Origin: Nymphaea colorata
Lineage: Eukaryota > Streptophyta > Magnoliopsida > Nymphaeales > Nymphaeaceae
Assembly (NCBI RefSeq): GCF_008831285.2
Contig: NC_045142.1
Coordinates: 18,477,354 to 18,541,353 of the forward strand
Direction of reading: 5' to 3'
Length of the DNA: 64,000 bases
Position 1 is the stretch's first letter. The number at the start of each line of letters is the position of its first letter. The notes under the pieces were generated by a model. The model worked only from the letters and a program-made list of their open reading frames with translations, was not told the origin of the DNA and searched no databases. Shown in pieces: positions 21,936 through 32,364 of this stretch. A program made the position numbers and the translations under genes.

Positions 21936-22220
21936 GAAAAGGTTCAGTTATTTTTTATAAAGACGTGTGTCATTTTCTGGTTTTTTATTTTTTATGTTGG
22001 CAGTTATTTTTTGACAGTTATCATCTCCTTCCTTTGGTTAGTTCTCCCAAGATGAGGTGCGTGAAGTTCTTTGTGTCTCTCACCTGTAAAAGAACTTGTT
22101 GTTATTAGTGTGTGAAGCAGCCATTATGTTGTTTTTGTGTGTGGATGTAGGCCACTGATCAGGCCGAACCACGTTAAGCTTTGTGTCTTTGCTCGATCTT
22201 TCTTTCTCTTTATTTCAACG
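21929..22220 (+). repeat. 3' LTR of the copia element
   Basis: It starts TGTTGAAG directly after the purine-rich CTTGAGGGAGAG tract and ends TTATTTCAACG, where the expected terminal CA has become CG. Length is 292 bases. Confidence 0.88.
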
Positions 22221-22684
22221 TGTTGAATGATGTATACACTAGTTCCTCTGAGGCCTTATATGTCCCGCCTCCCACGTGATCAGAAAAGAGGCTATTCTCT
22301 GTCTACTTGTGCTATGAGCGAAAATGTTGTTCCTTATTATATGGCAGATAACGTGGGTGCACTTTGTTCTCTCTCTCTCCCTCAATTTGGTGATGGCGTC
22401 ATTGAATAGTCAAAAACAGTTTGACGTTAATCTAGACAAAAAAATGTTCCGTCATTTTGACATATAAGAAGAAGAAACGGAACATCAAAAATCAACCCAG
22501 TATGCATCAAAACCTGGCTTTAGAAAAAGACATAAATATTAATTAACAAAATATGTTTAAAAGCATATTTATTTGGAAATGGTGAAAATCCTCCTGCCAT
22601 CCTACCCTCCGCACAAGTACGGCTGTCTAATGCAATGCATTGAACAGATTGTATCAAAGCTAGAAGATTTCTTCATACAATAAT

Positions 22685-22732
<48 letters not shown>

Positions 22733-23003
22733 CCAAACATTAAAATAATGATCTCAATTTATCTGGTAATAGAAAAAAAATTAAAAAATTTTGCAGTCTA
22801 AAATGATATTTCCTGTCATGTTTTTCGTTTACTAGACGCACTAAGTATAGTGGTCATTTCGATAGTGAGCGACGGAGGCGAGAGCAAGGGGTCTTTTTCA
22901 TTTCATTGAATGGTTTTTTTTTTTTTTTTTGGTTGAAGGGTATTTTTGTATTTATTAAAAAAATAATTTTTACTTTTTAAAGTGTTTTTCCTTTTTATTC
23001 ATT
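22221..23003. other. gene-free AT-rich DNA with (TA)n
   Basis: Contains a (TA)n run at 22687-22731 and a T tract near 22915-22931. No gene is recognised. Confidence 0.6.
22687..22731. repeat. (TA)n microsatellite
   Basis: About 22 uninterrupted TA units. Confidence 0.95.
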
Positions 23004-23209
23004 CTAGGGTAGGTATCGGGCTGGCCGGGCCGGTCGATCGGCCCGTCGAGCCCAAACCCAGGCCCAAGCTCGGCCGGATAATATTGACCGGTCAGGCCGG
23101 GCCGAGTACCGGGCCAGGTCCATACCAAGGCCCAGCCCGGCCCGTTTTGCTGGGCCTCTGACCGGGTCGGGCCGGGCGGGTTTGTGTTCGTGCTGATAGC
23201 CATCTCTAG
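23004..23209. repeat. GC-rich block of GGGCCGGGC / GCCCGGCCC motifs, possible TIR element
   Basis: It is bounded by CTAGGGTAGGTATCGGG and by the mirror CTGATAGCCATCTCTAG. The interior is very GC-rich and self-complementary. A related block lies at 23838-23978, ending AGGCCTAATTT, so an alternative reading is a single 975-base element with the two blocks as terminal regions. I could not confirm either with a target-site duplication. Confidence 0.45.
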
Positions 23210-23837
23210 CCGGATTGGACTTCTACCACCAACACATTTTACTTACGCAGCTACGCTGCCCAATTTCCCTTCCCTCCCGAGCAGGCTGGTCACCGCCTCA
23301 TCAGGCAGCATAGCATTCTATCAGATGGTGGCTTTTATTGACAAGCACAAACCAACCTTCCCCAATCTAAGATCGCACACTAAGTTACAGGCACAGGCAC
23401 AGGTAGGAAGCGATACACGCAACAAACGAAGACACAGGAAGAAGATGGTACCTGATGAACTCTGCATGTATTGTAGCTTCCAAGAGTCTGAAATCAAGAT
23501 TTAAAGATCACCTGCAGGAAGGAAATGATACACCAAATGAAAAATGGGCTCGATCAACAAGAAAAATGAAAATGAGCGATGGTTGATCAACAAAAAAAAA
23601 TGGGCGTTTTACATAGACGGTACATGCTTTGAGAGGGAAAGTGTGAATCTCGAATTGCATACCTACCTGCCTCCACCGTTTCAAAGCGAGTGGAAGATGA
23701 TCGACCACCGCTAGGGAAGACAACAGCTCGCCAAGATCGGCTGCGCCCTGTGAGAGAGGGGAGATGAGATGAAGAAGGCCAGGGGGGATTGAGGAAGGGC
23801 GCGGGGCGGCGGGAGGAACGAGTGAGAAAAAAATCAA
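23210..23837. other. moderately GC-rich non-coding stretch between two GGGCCGGGC blocks
   Basis: Several overlapping open frames on both strands reach about 100 codons without a recognised family. The composition differs from the AT-rich surroundings. It could be the interior of one transposon, or a captured host fragment. Confidence 0.35.
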
Positions 23838-23978
23838 AAATGAAAAACTCGGGCCGTCGGGCCATAACGACCCGTTAGGAACTCGGGCCGGGCCGGGCTC
23901 ACTTAAGTTGAGCCTGATAACAAAATGTCTCTGCCCAGACCCGGCCCGGCGGCGGCCCGGCCGGACGCCCAGGCCTAA
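23838..23978. repeat. second GC-rich GGGCCGGGC block
   Basis: Contains GGGCCGGGCCGGGC and CCCGGCCCGGCGGCGGCCCGGCC, in opposite sense to the 23004-23209 block. It ends GGACGCCCAGGCCTAATTT, which on the other strand starts TAGGCCTGGGCGTCC. Confidence 0.5.
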
Positions 23979-24003
23979 TTTAAGGGCATCTTAATCTTTT
24001 GGC

Positions 24004-24117
24004 CGCAAGTGGAGAAGAGCTGAATGCAAATATCAAATTGCTTCTGCCATCAAATGATCCCGCAAGTGGAGAGGAGCTGAATGCAAATAACAAATTGCTT
24101 CTGTCATCAAATGATCA
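24004..24117. repeat. 57-base tandem duplication
   Basis: Two adjacent units (24004-24060 and 24061-24117) begin CGCAAGTGGAGARGAGCTGA and differ at about five positions. A diverged third copy lies at about 24955-25015, beyond the element at 24132-24918. Confidence 0.88.
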
Positions 24118-24131
24118 TTTGATGAGGCGAT

Positions 24132-24918
24132 ATAGGTGGCGTTTGATAGCTCGATCTAAGGATTTTAAGAACTGAGGTTTTAAAAAACGTCGCTTGTTAA
24201 AAGCCTAGGTTTTAAAAAATCTCGTTCGTTTTTCTCACGGTTTTACTATTTCTCTCAACCATCGCGGGCGGTGATGGTTTTCGTTCTTTTTTCCCTCCTT
24301 CTGTGCCACCCTAGAACAAGACAATGGCGGTTCTCCTCACGGTGACTCTCTCTCTCTCTCTTTACATCAAGCCCTCATCCGGTGGTCGAGGGTTTGTCTA
24401 TTTTGTTCAGCCCTCAGCCGATGGTAGAGGTTTTTTTTTGGTCTCCTCTCTGCCACTCAAGAAGAAGGCCATGGCAGATTCTCACGGTCAGTCTCCCTCT
24501 CTCACTCTCTCTCTGTATCAAGTCCTCAGCCGATGGTGGAGGGTTTTGGTTTTTTTTGTGTAACCCTCAGCCTATGGTGGAGGGTTTTGGCTTTTTTTGT
24601 GTAATCCTCAGCCGATGGTGGAGGGTTTTCTTCCGTTTCTCTTTTTTTTTTTGTTTTCGTTTTCTGTCTTTGGCTATGGTGGCCAAGTTTTGTTTCTTTC
24701 TCTATATGGCTATGGTCGGGCCTCTTCTCATCTTTCTGTTCTTCTTTTTCTCTTTTATCTGTGCAGGGGATGTATGATCCACGCTACAGATAGGAGGAGG
24801 GGCGGATCTCAAAACCACAGATTTCACGTCTATAGTGGATTTGAAATCCATGACCTGAAGTTTGCCAAATCTCTATGGATTTCAACGTGAAATTCAGAGG
24901 CAGGCAAACACGCCCTTC
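24132..24918. mobile_element. MITE-like element containing CT-rich and tandem-repeat DNA
   Basis: The left end AGGTGGCGTTTGATAGCTC has an imperfect inverted partner at the right, reading AAGGGCGTGTTTGCCTGCCTC on the other strand. Within it are (CT)n tracts and repeated CCTCAGCCGATGGTGGAGGG units. No protein is recognised. Open frames in it are translated low-complexity repeats. Confidence 0.45.
24373..24640 (+). repeat. CCTCAGCCGATGGTGGAGGG repeats, last three with 41-base period
   Basis: Copies start at about 24373, 24410, 24524, 24565 and 24606. The last three are spaced exactly 41 bases apart and share the spacer TTTTGGNTTTTTTTGTGTAA. An earlier larger unit (CTCACGGTSA, CT tract, TACATCAAG) is also duplicated upstream of the first and third copies. 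Confidence 0.85.
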
Positions 24919-26320
24919 AAGATTGAGGCAAATTGATAAGAACAGTTTGCAGCTAGATGGGAGCAAAGTTGAATACAAATATCAAATTGTTTTGGTCATC
25001 TCATCATTTGATGAAGTGATGCTGCAGGGTTAGTTTGTCTATCCTTTGTTGATAAAAAAAAAAACAATTATTATTTATAAGCTACAATTGGATCCTATGG
25101 GTCTTGAGCAATGAAAACAGTTTTTCATTGCTCATCATAAAATTTTGTAACATAGTGTTTAGTCGTGAATTTAGCTTTTTAGCTTTTAAAGTTTTTTAAA
25201 GATTATGGCAAATTGATGAAACACTTGAGGTAGCCAAACTTATGAGAATTTTCGAAAAGAAAATTTTAGTTTAACATATATTAAATTTTTTTAAAAATTA
25301 TATATTTTGACTGGTGTTAAAATTTTGAGACTATATTTCAGCAAAAAATTATAGCTGTCTCTCTGTTAAAGTTTTTGATGAGTTTACATCATTTTTCTCT
25401 CTCGTTTTATAGAAGGCCATTTGTGTATGTGCGTTGATGTGTTTTGGGGAAGCTCTTGCTGTATTTCTACCTGTTAGGAAAATGATGATACTAAAGAAGA
25501 ATTACAAAATATTCTGCAATTTTGGGAAAATTACATCGTTATAAGATGTTGACAATCCAAAGGCATTTCGATGGCTAGCATTATATGTATAAATAGCTAA
25601 TAGCTGATTTATACTAGCCTATGTCATTTCTTTTTACTATTTTTTTTATAAATAGATGTACAAAATCGACATTCTCCTAACCATAAAACTGTGATACAAA
25701 ATGTAACATTACCTCGAAATGGCCCGTGTTCTTTTAGTAGGGTCCTTGTGACATAAATCATAACAGTTTTTGATCAACATAAGGAGATTTATGCCTCTTG
25801 GGATGCATGTCAGATGAATGACTCTGATGCTGTGATTCCAAGGAGCAACATAGGCTTTAAAAGAAAATATTCTACATTTTAGGGTTCTGCCTGTTGGAGA
25901 ATAATATGTTGATTCCAACTAAGAAGTTTTTCTAATAAAAAGTAGTGCTGCAATATGGGGACAAGAATGGCTCATGGATAAGGATCTAAAATGTTCAGTT
26001 AGGATGTATAGGCTTTTAAGTTGAGCACGAACACTCCTACATATTCTTTCTAGGCTCTTAAAGGAAAAGGGGAGAAAACACTGAGCAGACGTGGTTGTTA
26101 TACAAGGAGATGATGACATGCATAAAACTGTTTTGTTCTGCTTGTGTTTATTGACAATAATTTGGCCTTTTACTTGGAGAAATACACCTTAAAGGGTTGT
26201 TCTGTAATTAGAATACTATGTGAGTATTTCAAGAGTCAACTCAAACAAATTCATGAAACGCTAGAACTAGGTGTCCATCGATCAATCTAAACCGCACACA
26301 AAGTGTTTTGTTTATCAAAC
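24919..26320. other. gene-free DNA
   Basis: AT-rich. At about 25270-25370 the text resembles the AT-rich body of the dispersed repeat family (runs of AAATTTTTTTAAAAATT and a GGTGTTAAAATTTTGAGAC segment) without the GC-rich ends. No gene is seen. Confidence 0.5.
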
Positions 26321-26384
26321 GACTCCTAAAAGTGTCAGATCAACAGCACCATGACCCCTAAAAGTGTCAGATCAACAGCAACAT
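26321..26384. repeat. 32-base tandem duplication
   Basis: Two adjacent 32-base units (26321-26352 and 26353-26384), sharing CCTAAAAGTGTCAGATCAAC, differ at two positions. Confidence 0.9.
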
Positions 26385-29089
26385 CTACCTTGAATTTGGT
26401 ATACAAACGGTTTTGTATTCAGAATCATACCTTAAAAATCAGGTGCATATCAATCAGCTTATCTAGAAGAAAAAAAGAAAACAACCGTCTGACCCTCAAA
26501 ACCATATCCGAATTATCTCCATCCCTAACCTGAAGGCTTTAAGATATGGTGCTCTTGTGCACATATATTAAGCCTTTAATTTTGAAGGTAATGTGGAGTA
26601 AGTATGCTTGAGAGAACACATCCGGTCATATAGAACGATCTCTTAGTATATGTCTCATTTAATCAAGAGATCTACTCATCATTCTCGGGGTTCCAGTGTG
26701 AGTTGTGACATGGGGAGTCAACATGATCCAACAGTTGCGAAGAAAATGACGAGAACTGAATACAATATGTATATTCAATAATATATAATTTGCTTTTGGG
26801 TAGACCGGTCACTGCCTTACCTTGTGAGAGGAGAAGATCCTGATAAAAATGAAGCCAAGTGCTTTAAGGAGGGTACCTGATAGGAGAAAGATTGTCATAT
26901 ACAATATGTATTAATAAACAACTGATCAATTATATCCAACATGTCTTAAGCTGCAGCCAAGGTCAACAAATTTTATTACGACAAGAAATAATGCATTTTT
27001 CTCACGGCGGAGACAAGGAAAAGAGTCATGCTATAAGGAGTATAAATGCTCGTTATGTTCCATTTAAAGCATGGTCATATTTCTTGTGCAGTAGCTTGCC
27101 TGGATTATTTGTAAGCGAATGGGACAATCACTGGGATTCCAATAAACTTAGACTCCTCCTCTTTTTTTCCTTTTACTTCATATTAAAACATTAACAACAA
27201 TCCATGTTAAGACAGCAAATAAAAGTTGTCTGTTCAAACAACGCCAACGATCGGCCGCTCATTCCAATTTCAATTCCAGGATTTTCTTTTCACTTGGCTC
27301 TTTTCTTCAGTTCATTTCCTGATCAAATTTGGAGGTGTCGTCAACTATTATGACGTATCATTTTCGGCATCCACTTTAGCAAGTGGAGCCCATAACAAAC
27401 GATACTTCACTTTTTCATGAACTCTAGAAAACTCGTAGTTATCTTGATTTATGGATCAATCCGACGGCAGAGTATCAGCCATATCACCAGTGCGGTAAGA
27501 ATCGTGAATCCAACCCCGACATGTATTCTTTCCCCTTCTTTGAGAGGATAATTGTGAATATATACTGTCTGAGTATCCTGCGAGATATGGTTCTCTTTGG
27601 TTTTACGAGTAAATATCATTTGATGTTTATAATGCCTACACTAAAAGCAGGAAATGCAGAATGATAAGATCTGAAATTCGGAAGCTAAAATGACCAAAAT
27701 ATTTAATGTTTTTGAGTGTTTGTCATAACTTTTGATGAACTATTTTGGCGTTGTTTTTTAGGTTAAACTAACTACCAGTTGGAGCAAAGGCTATCACGAG
27801 GCATGAAAATTAGTCATACTGGAAACTGACGAAAAGTAGAAAAAATGATATTGGTGAATACTTTTAAGCCGTAGTTCAGATAACTTAGTTCTTACGTTGA
27901 CAAGGAAAACGGATACTTCTGCTTGAAACCACTAGTTTATGTTGCAAGCAAGAAAAGATTCACACGAAGAAAATGAGCGCAGAACAATTTCAGATGCCTA
28001 TTGCATTGCATAACTTTAATCCATTTCAAGCTTTTCGTCCAAGTCTTGGCCTAGAAACGAACCCGTGAATGATTTTACATGGTAAACAGGGCACTGGTTA
28101 AAGCCATCTCAGACTCCAACCAAGCTGTATTGTGAATCCAAAAGCAAGAAGTGCAACCGGCTACTTCTTTCATAAGCATTTTAGATAACCCTCCCTCAAG
28201 CAATCTGAAGACAGATTGGAATCCAAGAGTATGAGAATGGTATTCAGGATATTTGGGAAATAATTTGGACCCTTATAACCTCCAAAATGGATGTGATCCT
28301 AATTCAATGTGTCCATGCTCCTACCCGTGTGACATCACAAGACCACTTTCACGAAGCTATTTTGAATTACCTACCGTAAACATATATTGACAACAACAAA
28401 AATATACGTGGGCTGTATCAATGACTATATGAATGACTATGTTGGCTATATTTACATCTATGACCATATCAATGCTACTGTTGTTCATGCTACGTTGGGG
28501 CCGTTCATCCAACCGCCACATCAGAAGAACCACAGTAAGACTGCCACTCATATTTGCTGCAGTAATTTCCTTATAATGAAAAAAAAAGGTAATTCACCAC
28601 CGAAGCGTTTGCAAAGACTAAGGCTGAGAATAACTTGGTCTGGGTTCCGTTGCCCTCAATCCCACCATGGAAATCAATTAGCGTTCCACTCAGGCGGAAG
28701 GACATGTGTATATATATATAGCCAATTTTTGCAAAAAGATGGAAAAATAAACTTTAAAAAAGGGCAAGAATCACAATATTTTGAAAAAAACAACACGAAT
28801 GTTTGCCTTTTTTTCAAAAAATTATTTTTAATGTCTTTTGAAACTTTTGATGTTTGTTTCGGTGTAGATCCAATTTCGTAAAACAGTCTTAGTTTTTTCA
28901 CATGAATGACATCATAAAGTCGGATTTAGTCATCGTTTTTTTTCCAATTTTTGTTGCAATACTTTTTTGTCATTTTAAATTTATTATGGGGTGTGTGCGT
29001 ATCTGATTAATTAATTTTTGTTCAATTGAAGGTCACGAAAACTTCATAACTAAACTAATTTCCATTTTCAGTAAGTAGGCAACGAAAAT
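26385..29089. other. gene-free DNA
   Basis: No coding region I can support. The longest ATG frames (26892-27194, 28387-28881) show no domain or conserved motif. Confidence 0.5.
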
Positions 29090-29409
29090 GACGCCAACAG
29101 GATGAGATTAGATGAAAAAGGTCATCTCCTATTTGTTTCTTCCCCCTCATTTCCTCCCTCCGCCCGCAGCCTCGCTCCAACAGAAATCGCCTTCTCACCG
29201 TCGCACCAGAGGCCGCTCTCACCGTCGCCTCTCCGCCGTCGCCACTCCACTCCTCTGCCAGTGATCTTTCCCCCTTTCTCTCTTGCTCTCTGTTGCCCTC
29301 GTTTTCTCCCTAAATCAGTGCCCTAATCTGTTGATCCTGAATTGAGGAATGTTGGGACATCATGGTCTGTGGAGGGATTGTGAATGGACTTGCAGGAGTG
29401 CTCATCTTT
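29090..29409. other. CT-rich segment left of the gypsy LTR
   Basis: C- and T-rich DNA with GCCGTCGCC and CGCCTCTCCG motifs, resembling the 5' leader of a plant gene, but no following coding exon is visible. It does not match the corresponding flank of the other LTR copy, so it is either host DNA or part of a third element. Confidence 0.4.
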
Positions 29410-29884
29410 TGGCCAAGTCTGAAGCGAATCCGAGCTAAGACGAGGAAGTTCTAGCTATGACCCGACCAAGCTCCGGCTAGGCCGCTGCTACTTTCCCGAC
29501 CAAGCTCCGGCAAGTCCGATGAGTTGCCCATAATACCCCTGGTTGGAATTAGAAGAATCAGATATAAATTGTGTTGGCCAAGGGTATTGTTGGCCTTGGA
29601 AAAGATTGTGGTTTGGGCTAGAAAGCCTAACCGCCAACTTGGAAGCTCGCATCTAGCTCCACCTCGCACGTCCTTTCCATATCACCAGCTGGACCCAGCC
29701 ATCCGTCGATCAGCTCCATGTGTCAGCCATCCAAGGAGCCATGTCGCCCGACTTTGTTGGGAGTGGATCGAGTATCACGCGGGGCCACCTCCTTCTCTCG
29801 TGTGCTACCTTGCCACGCACGCACCACCTCGCCACTCTCCCCTATTATTGTGTGCTAAAGGTAAGTCTCATTCTCTCTTGGCAC
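29410..29884 (+). repeat. gypsy 5' LTR (subtype A), left part
   Basis: From TGGCCAAGTCTGAAGCGAATCC onward it aligns with 40997-41520, including GTTGCCCATAATACCCCTGG and CATATCACCAGCTGGACCCAG. The alignment stops at TTCTCTCTTGGC, where a copia LTR begins. The left boundary at 29410 may be a truncation rather than the true LTR start. Confidence 0.8.
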
Positions 29885-30346
29885 TGTAAGGATCATTTGG
29901 TGGGCCGGCATATGTCTATGAGGAATTTCAAACATTGTGGTTGTCTTAATGTAAATATCTACTTAAGTGATTGTGTTTTGGGATATTACATCATTTTATA
30001 TGGTATGAGGTAATTTTGTAATGTATAGATTCATGTTTGCAATTATGGAATCTATGATGGGTTGAATCCGTAATTGCTCTTAATATAAAATGGTAGTGGT
30101 CCCAGGGGTCATGCAATGGTTGCCAGAAACGTTGGTTTCTAGGGTTGCCTCTTCCCCATCTGAGAGAGACCTCACGTGCGCCGCAAAGACCCTAGAAGAT
30201 GATACTGCAATCCGATCGTCCATTTGTTGATATGGATTCAGGTACGTTTCCGTTTCAGTTAAGATTTTGTTTCAATGATTTAGCATGAACATGAACCTAT
30301 TTAGGGCATATTGTTTTTGTGTATGCATGAGGGAAATCTCTCGTCA
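29885..30346 (+). repeat. 5' LTR of the nested copia element
   Basis: It starts TGTAAGGATCATTTGG at the breakpoint in the gypsy LTR and ends CTCTCGTCA directly before ATTGGTATCAGAGCC. No second copy exists in the window. Confidence 0.75.
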
Positions 30347-30348
30347 AT

Positions 30349-30360
30349 TGGTATCAGAGC
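30349..30360 (+). other. primer-binding site of the nested copia element
   Basis: TGGTATCAGAGC, three bases after the LTR terminal CA, complementary to initiator methionine tRNA. Confidence 0.88.
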
Positions 30361-30988
30361 CCTATGTTTATTGTTAAATCGTTGAATTTTGGATGAAATT
30401 TTTGTGCGTTCTTTCCTTTTCGTTTTCCCCTTTTGTTCTGTTCTCTCCGATGATCTACTTTGAACATCGAATGATGGAGAGGGGCGTGGGCGGTGGAAGC
30501 CGTCGGGCTTCCATTGCAGCCATGTGGGCAATGGAAGCCGTCAGGCTAAAAAGGGGAAAAGGGAGGGGCCATGGCCGGCGAGGTCATTGTTGCCGGAAGG
30601 GACGGTGTGACCCACCGGTTGTCGAGCCTCCGGCATGGGCGACTGAAGCAATCAGACTTTCGTCGCAGCCACGAAAGACGAAGAAGAAGGAAAAGGGGAC
30701 GACAGGGAGGGGCGACGGAGGAGCACCGGCTGGCGAAGGGGGGGGGCTGGCCGTTATGGCATCACGGCGGGCAGCGACCGCTGGTTCGGGCGACGGCCGG
30801 CGCCCACCCACCTCTGTCCCACCCGTTTTCTTTTTCTCTTTCTCTTTTGGGTGCGACCCGCCGGCGTCCACCCAAAGCATTTGGAGTCCTGCCGGAGGCA
30901 TTATCACTGTTCGCCTGTCGTTCGGTGCTTGGCAGGGCGAGCGGCGGTTTCGCTGCCTGCGAACCGTCGAGCGTGGCAAGAGGGTCGA
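30361..30988 (+). other. GC-rich leader of the nested copia element
   Basis: Overlapping open frames cover this stretch in several phases on both strands, the longest 211 codons (30393-31028). They are rich in Arg, Gly, Pro and Ala and match no gag domain. I read this as GC-rich non-coding leader, with the long frames due to lack of AT-rich stops. Confidence 0.5.
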
Positions 30989-31800
30989 ACCCGGGTCGGG
31001 TCATGTCAGACCCGACCCGAATCCATAAGGATTAAAAAAAAAGAATTTTTGCCGACCGCCAGCTTAAGTTAAGAATTCGGATCGGGGTCGGGTCATGTCA
31101 GACCGACCCCTATCCATTCAGTTTACATTTTGGATTTCGGGTTCGAGTCGGGTGACGCGACCCGACCCGTATCCATTCGGTTATTTTGGATCCGGGTCGG
31201 GTCATGTTGGACCCGACCCATATCCATAAGATTTAAATTTTGAAAATATGGTTTTTCAGATCCGGTTCAATCATTTCGGAGCCGACCCGTATCCACTCGG
31301 TTTAAAGTTTGTAAAACAGTTCCTTTTCTTTTAAGCCTGAAGAGATTCGAACCGGTTCATTCGGTTTCAGGCCGATTCAACTCGATTCAGAACCAGTTTG
31401 TACTTTTTGGAACTGATTTGAGCATTTTCAGACCGTTTCATTCAGTTTTGAAACCAATTCTGACCCCTTTCAGACCGGTTCAGTTGTTTTTAGACCAGTT
31501 CAGTTGTTTTTAGACCGGTTCAATTGATTTTCAGACCGGTTCATTCAGTTTGGAGCCGACTTTTAGCACATTTTTCAATCGGTTCAGTGGGTTTTGGAGC
31601 CGATTCGGTTTATTTTTGACCGGTTCGTCCAATTTTTAAACAGGTTTAGTCCTATTTAGGGCCTTGTGCGAGTCTTAGTTGCGGTTTAAGAACGATACAG
31701 GCCATTTTAAAGCCGATTCAATGGTTCTTGACCCACTTAAACACAATTTTGGTACCGGTTTATAAAATTTTAAACTCTTTTTTGGCCCATTTCATTAAAT
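30989..31800 (+). repeat. array of self-complementary GGGTCGGGTC hairpins then ACCGGTTCA motifs
   Basis: Units near 30992, 31084, 31148, 31193 and 31262 each read about GGGTCGGGTCATGTCAGACC or a diverged form, whose arms pair with each other. Each is followed by a TATCCATTCGGTTT-like spacer. From about 31345 the motif changes to GACCGGTTCAGTTGTTTTTA-like units at roughly 30-base spacing to about 31760. The array sits between the primer-binding site and the gag remnant. Confidence 0.8.
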
Positions 31801-32364
31801 CTTTTGGTTTTGGATTGAATGTAGGGCAAAATTTGTATGTGAGTTTTAATATATGTATCATGTTTTGCATGTTATTAAAATTATGAATGTACTATAGGTG
31901 AATATTTGGACTATGAATTTGATCTTTGGTCATGTCTGTTGTTCTAAATGAGTAGATTTATACTTTATATCGCGAAAGTGACCTCTGTTATATGAATTTG
32001 CCTGTTTCAAACATTAGATGATAGTATACTTAAGCCATGCAGGTAATGATCAACCTAAAGGAGGATGTTGCTTGGTCAAGTTTAAGCGTAGAGAGCAATG
32101 AGTATGTGATAATTTTCAGGTTTCTATGTGAATAGTGAGTCAATCCAAAGATGGACTTGTTATTTGACAGAGCTAATTATTTATATTCATTGTTGACCAA
32201 GAATACCATTTGCAGTTATTATTTCAATCCAAAGATTGGATATTAATGTTGCACCGGTACCTTGTGATGGATTTTGGGCTATTGTGTTTCAATTCATTTA
32301 TATTTATTGTTTTATCTTTGTATGTGTATTGATTGTGAGCATGCTTTGATTTGTTCTTTGTACA

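Larger units (their letters stand above)
16963..22220 (+). mobile_element. Ty1/copia LTR retrotransposon, full-length structure, coding-dead
   Basis: Two LTRs in direct orientation flank a primer-binding site and gag, protease, integrase, reverse transcriptase and RNase H remnants in the copia order (integrase before reverse transcriptase). The shared LTR parts differ by about six transitions and one single-base indel in roughly 255 bases. The first 20-40 bases of the LTRs differ more: the 5' copy appears to have lost about 30 bases near its start, which makes the left boundary uncertain (16963 or 16981). No clear 5-base target-site duplication is visible. It lies on the same strand as the glutaredoxin just upstream. 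Confidence 0.93.

Noticed and set aside
22227-22409. 60-codon frame right after the copia element
   Set aside because: No similarity to known proteins, and it starts at the LTR junction. Likely chance.
30393-31072. Long overlapping open frames (up to 211 codons) in GC-rich DNA on both strands
   Set aside because: They overlap in several frames, have Arg/Gly/Pro-rich composition with no domain, and sit in the leader of a broken copia element. GC-rich DNA gives long chance frames.
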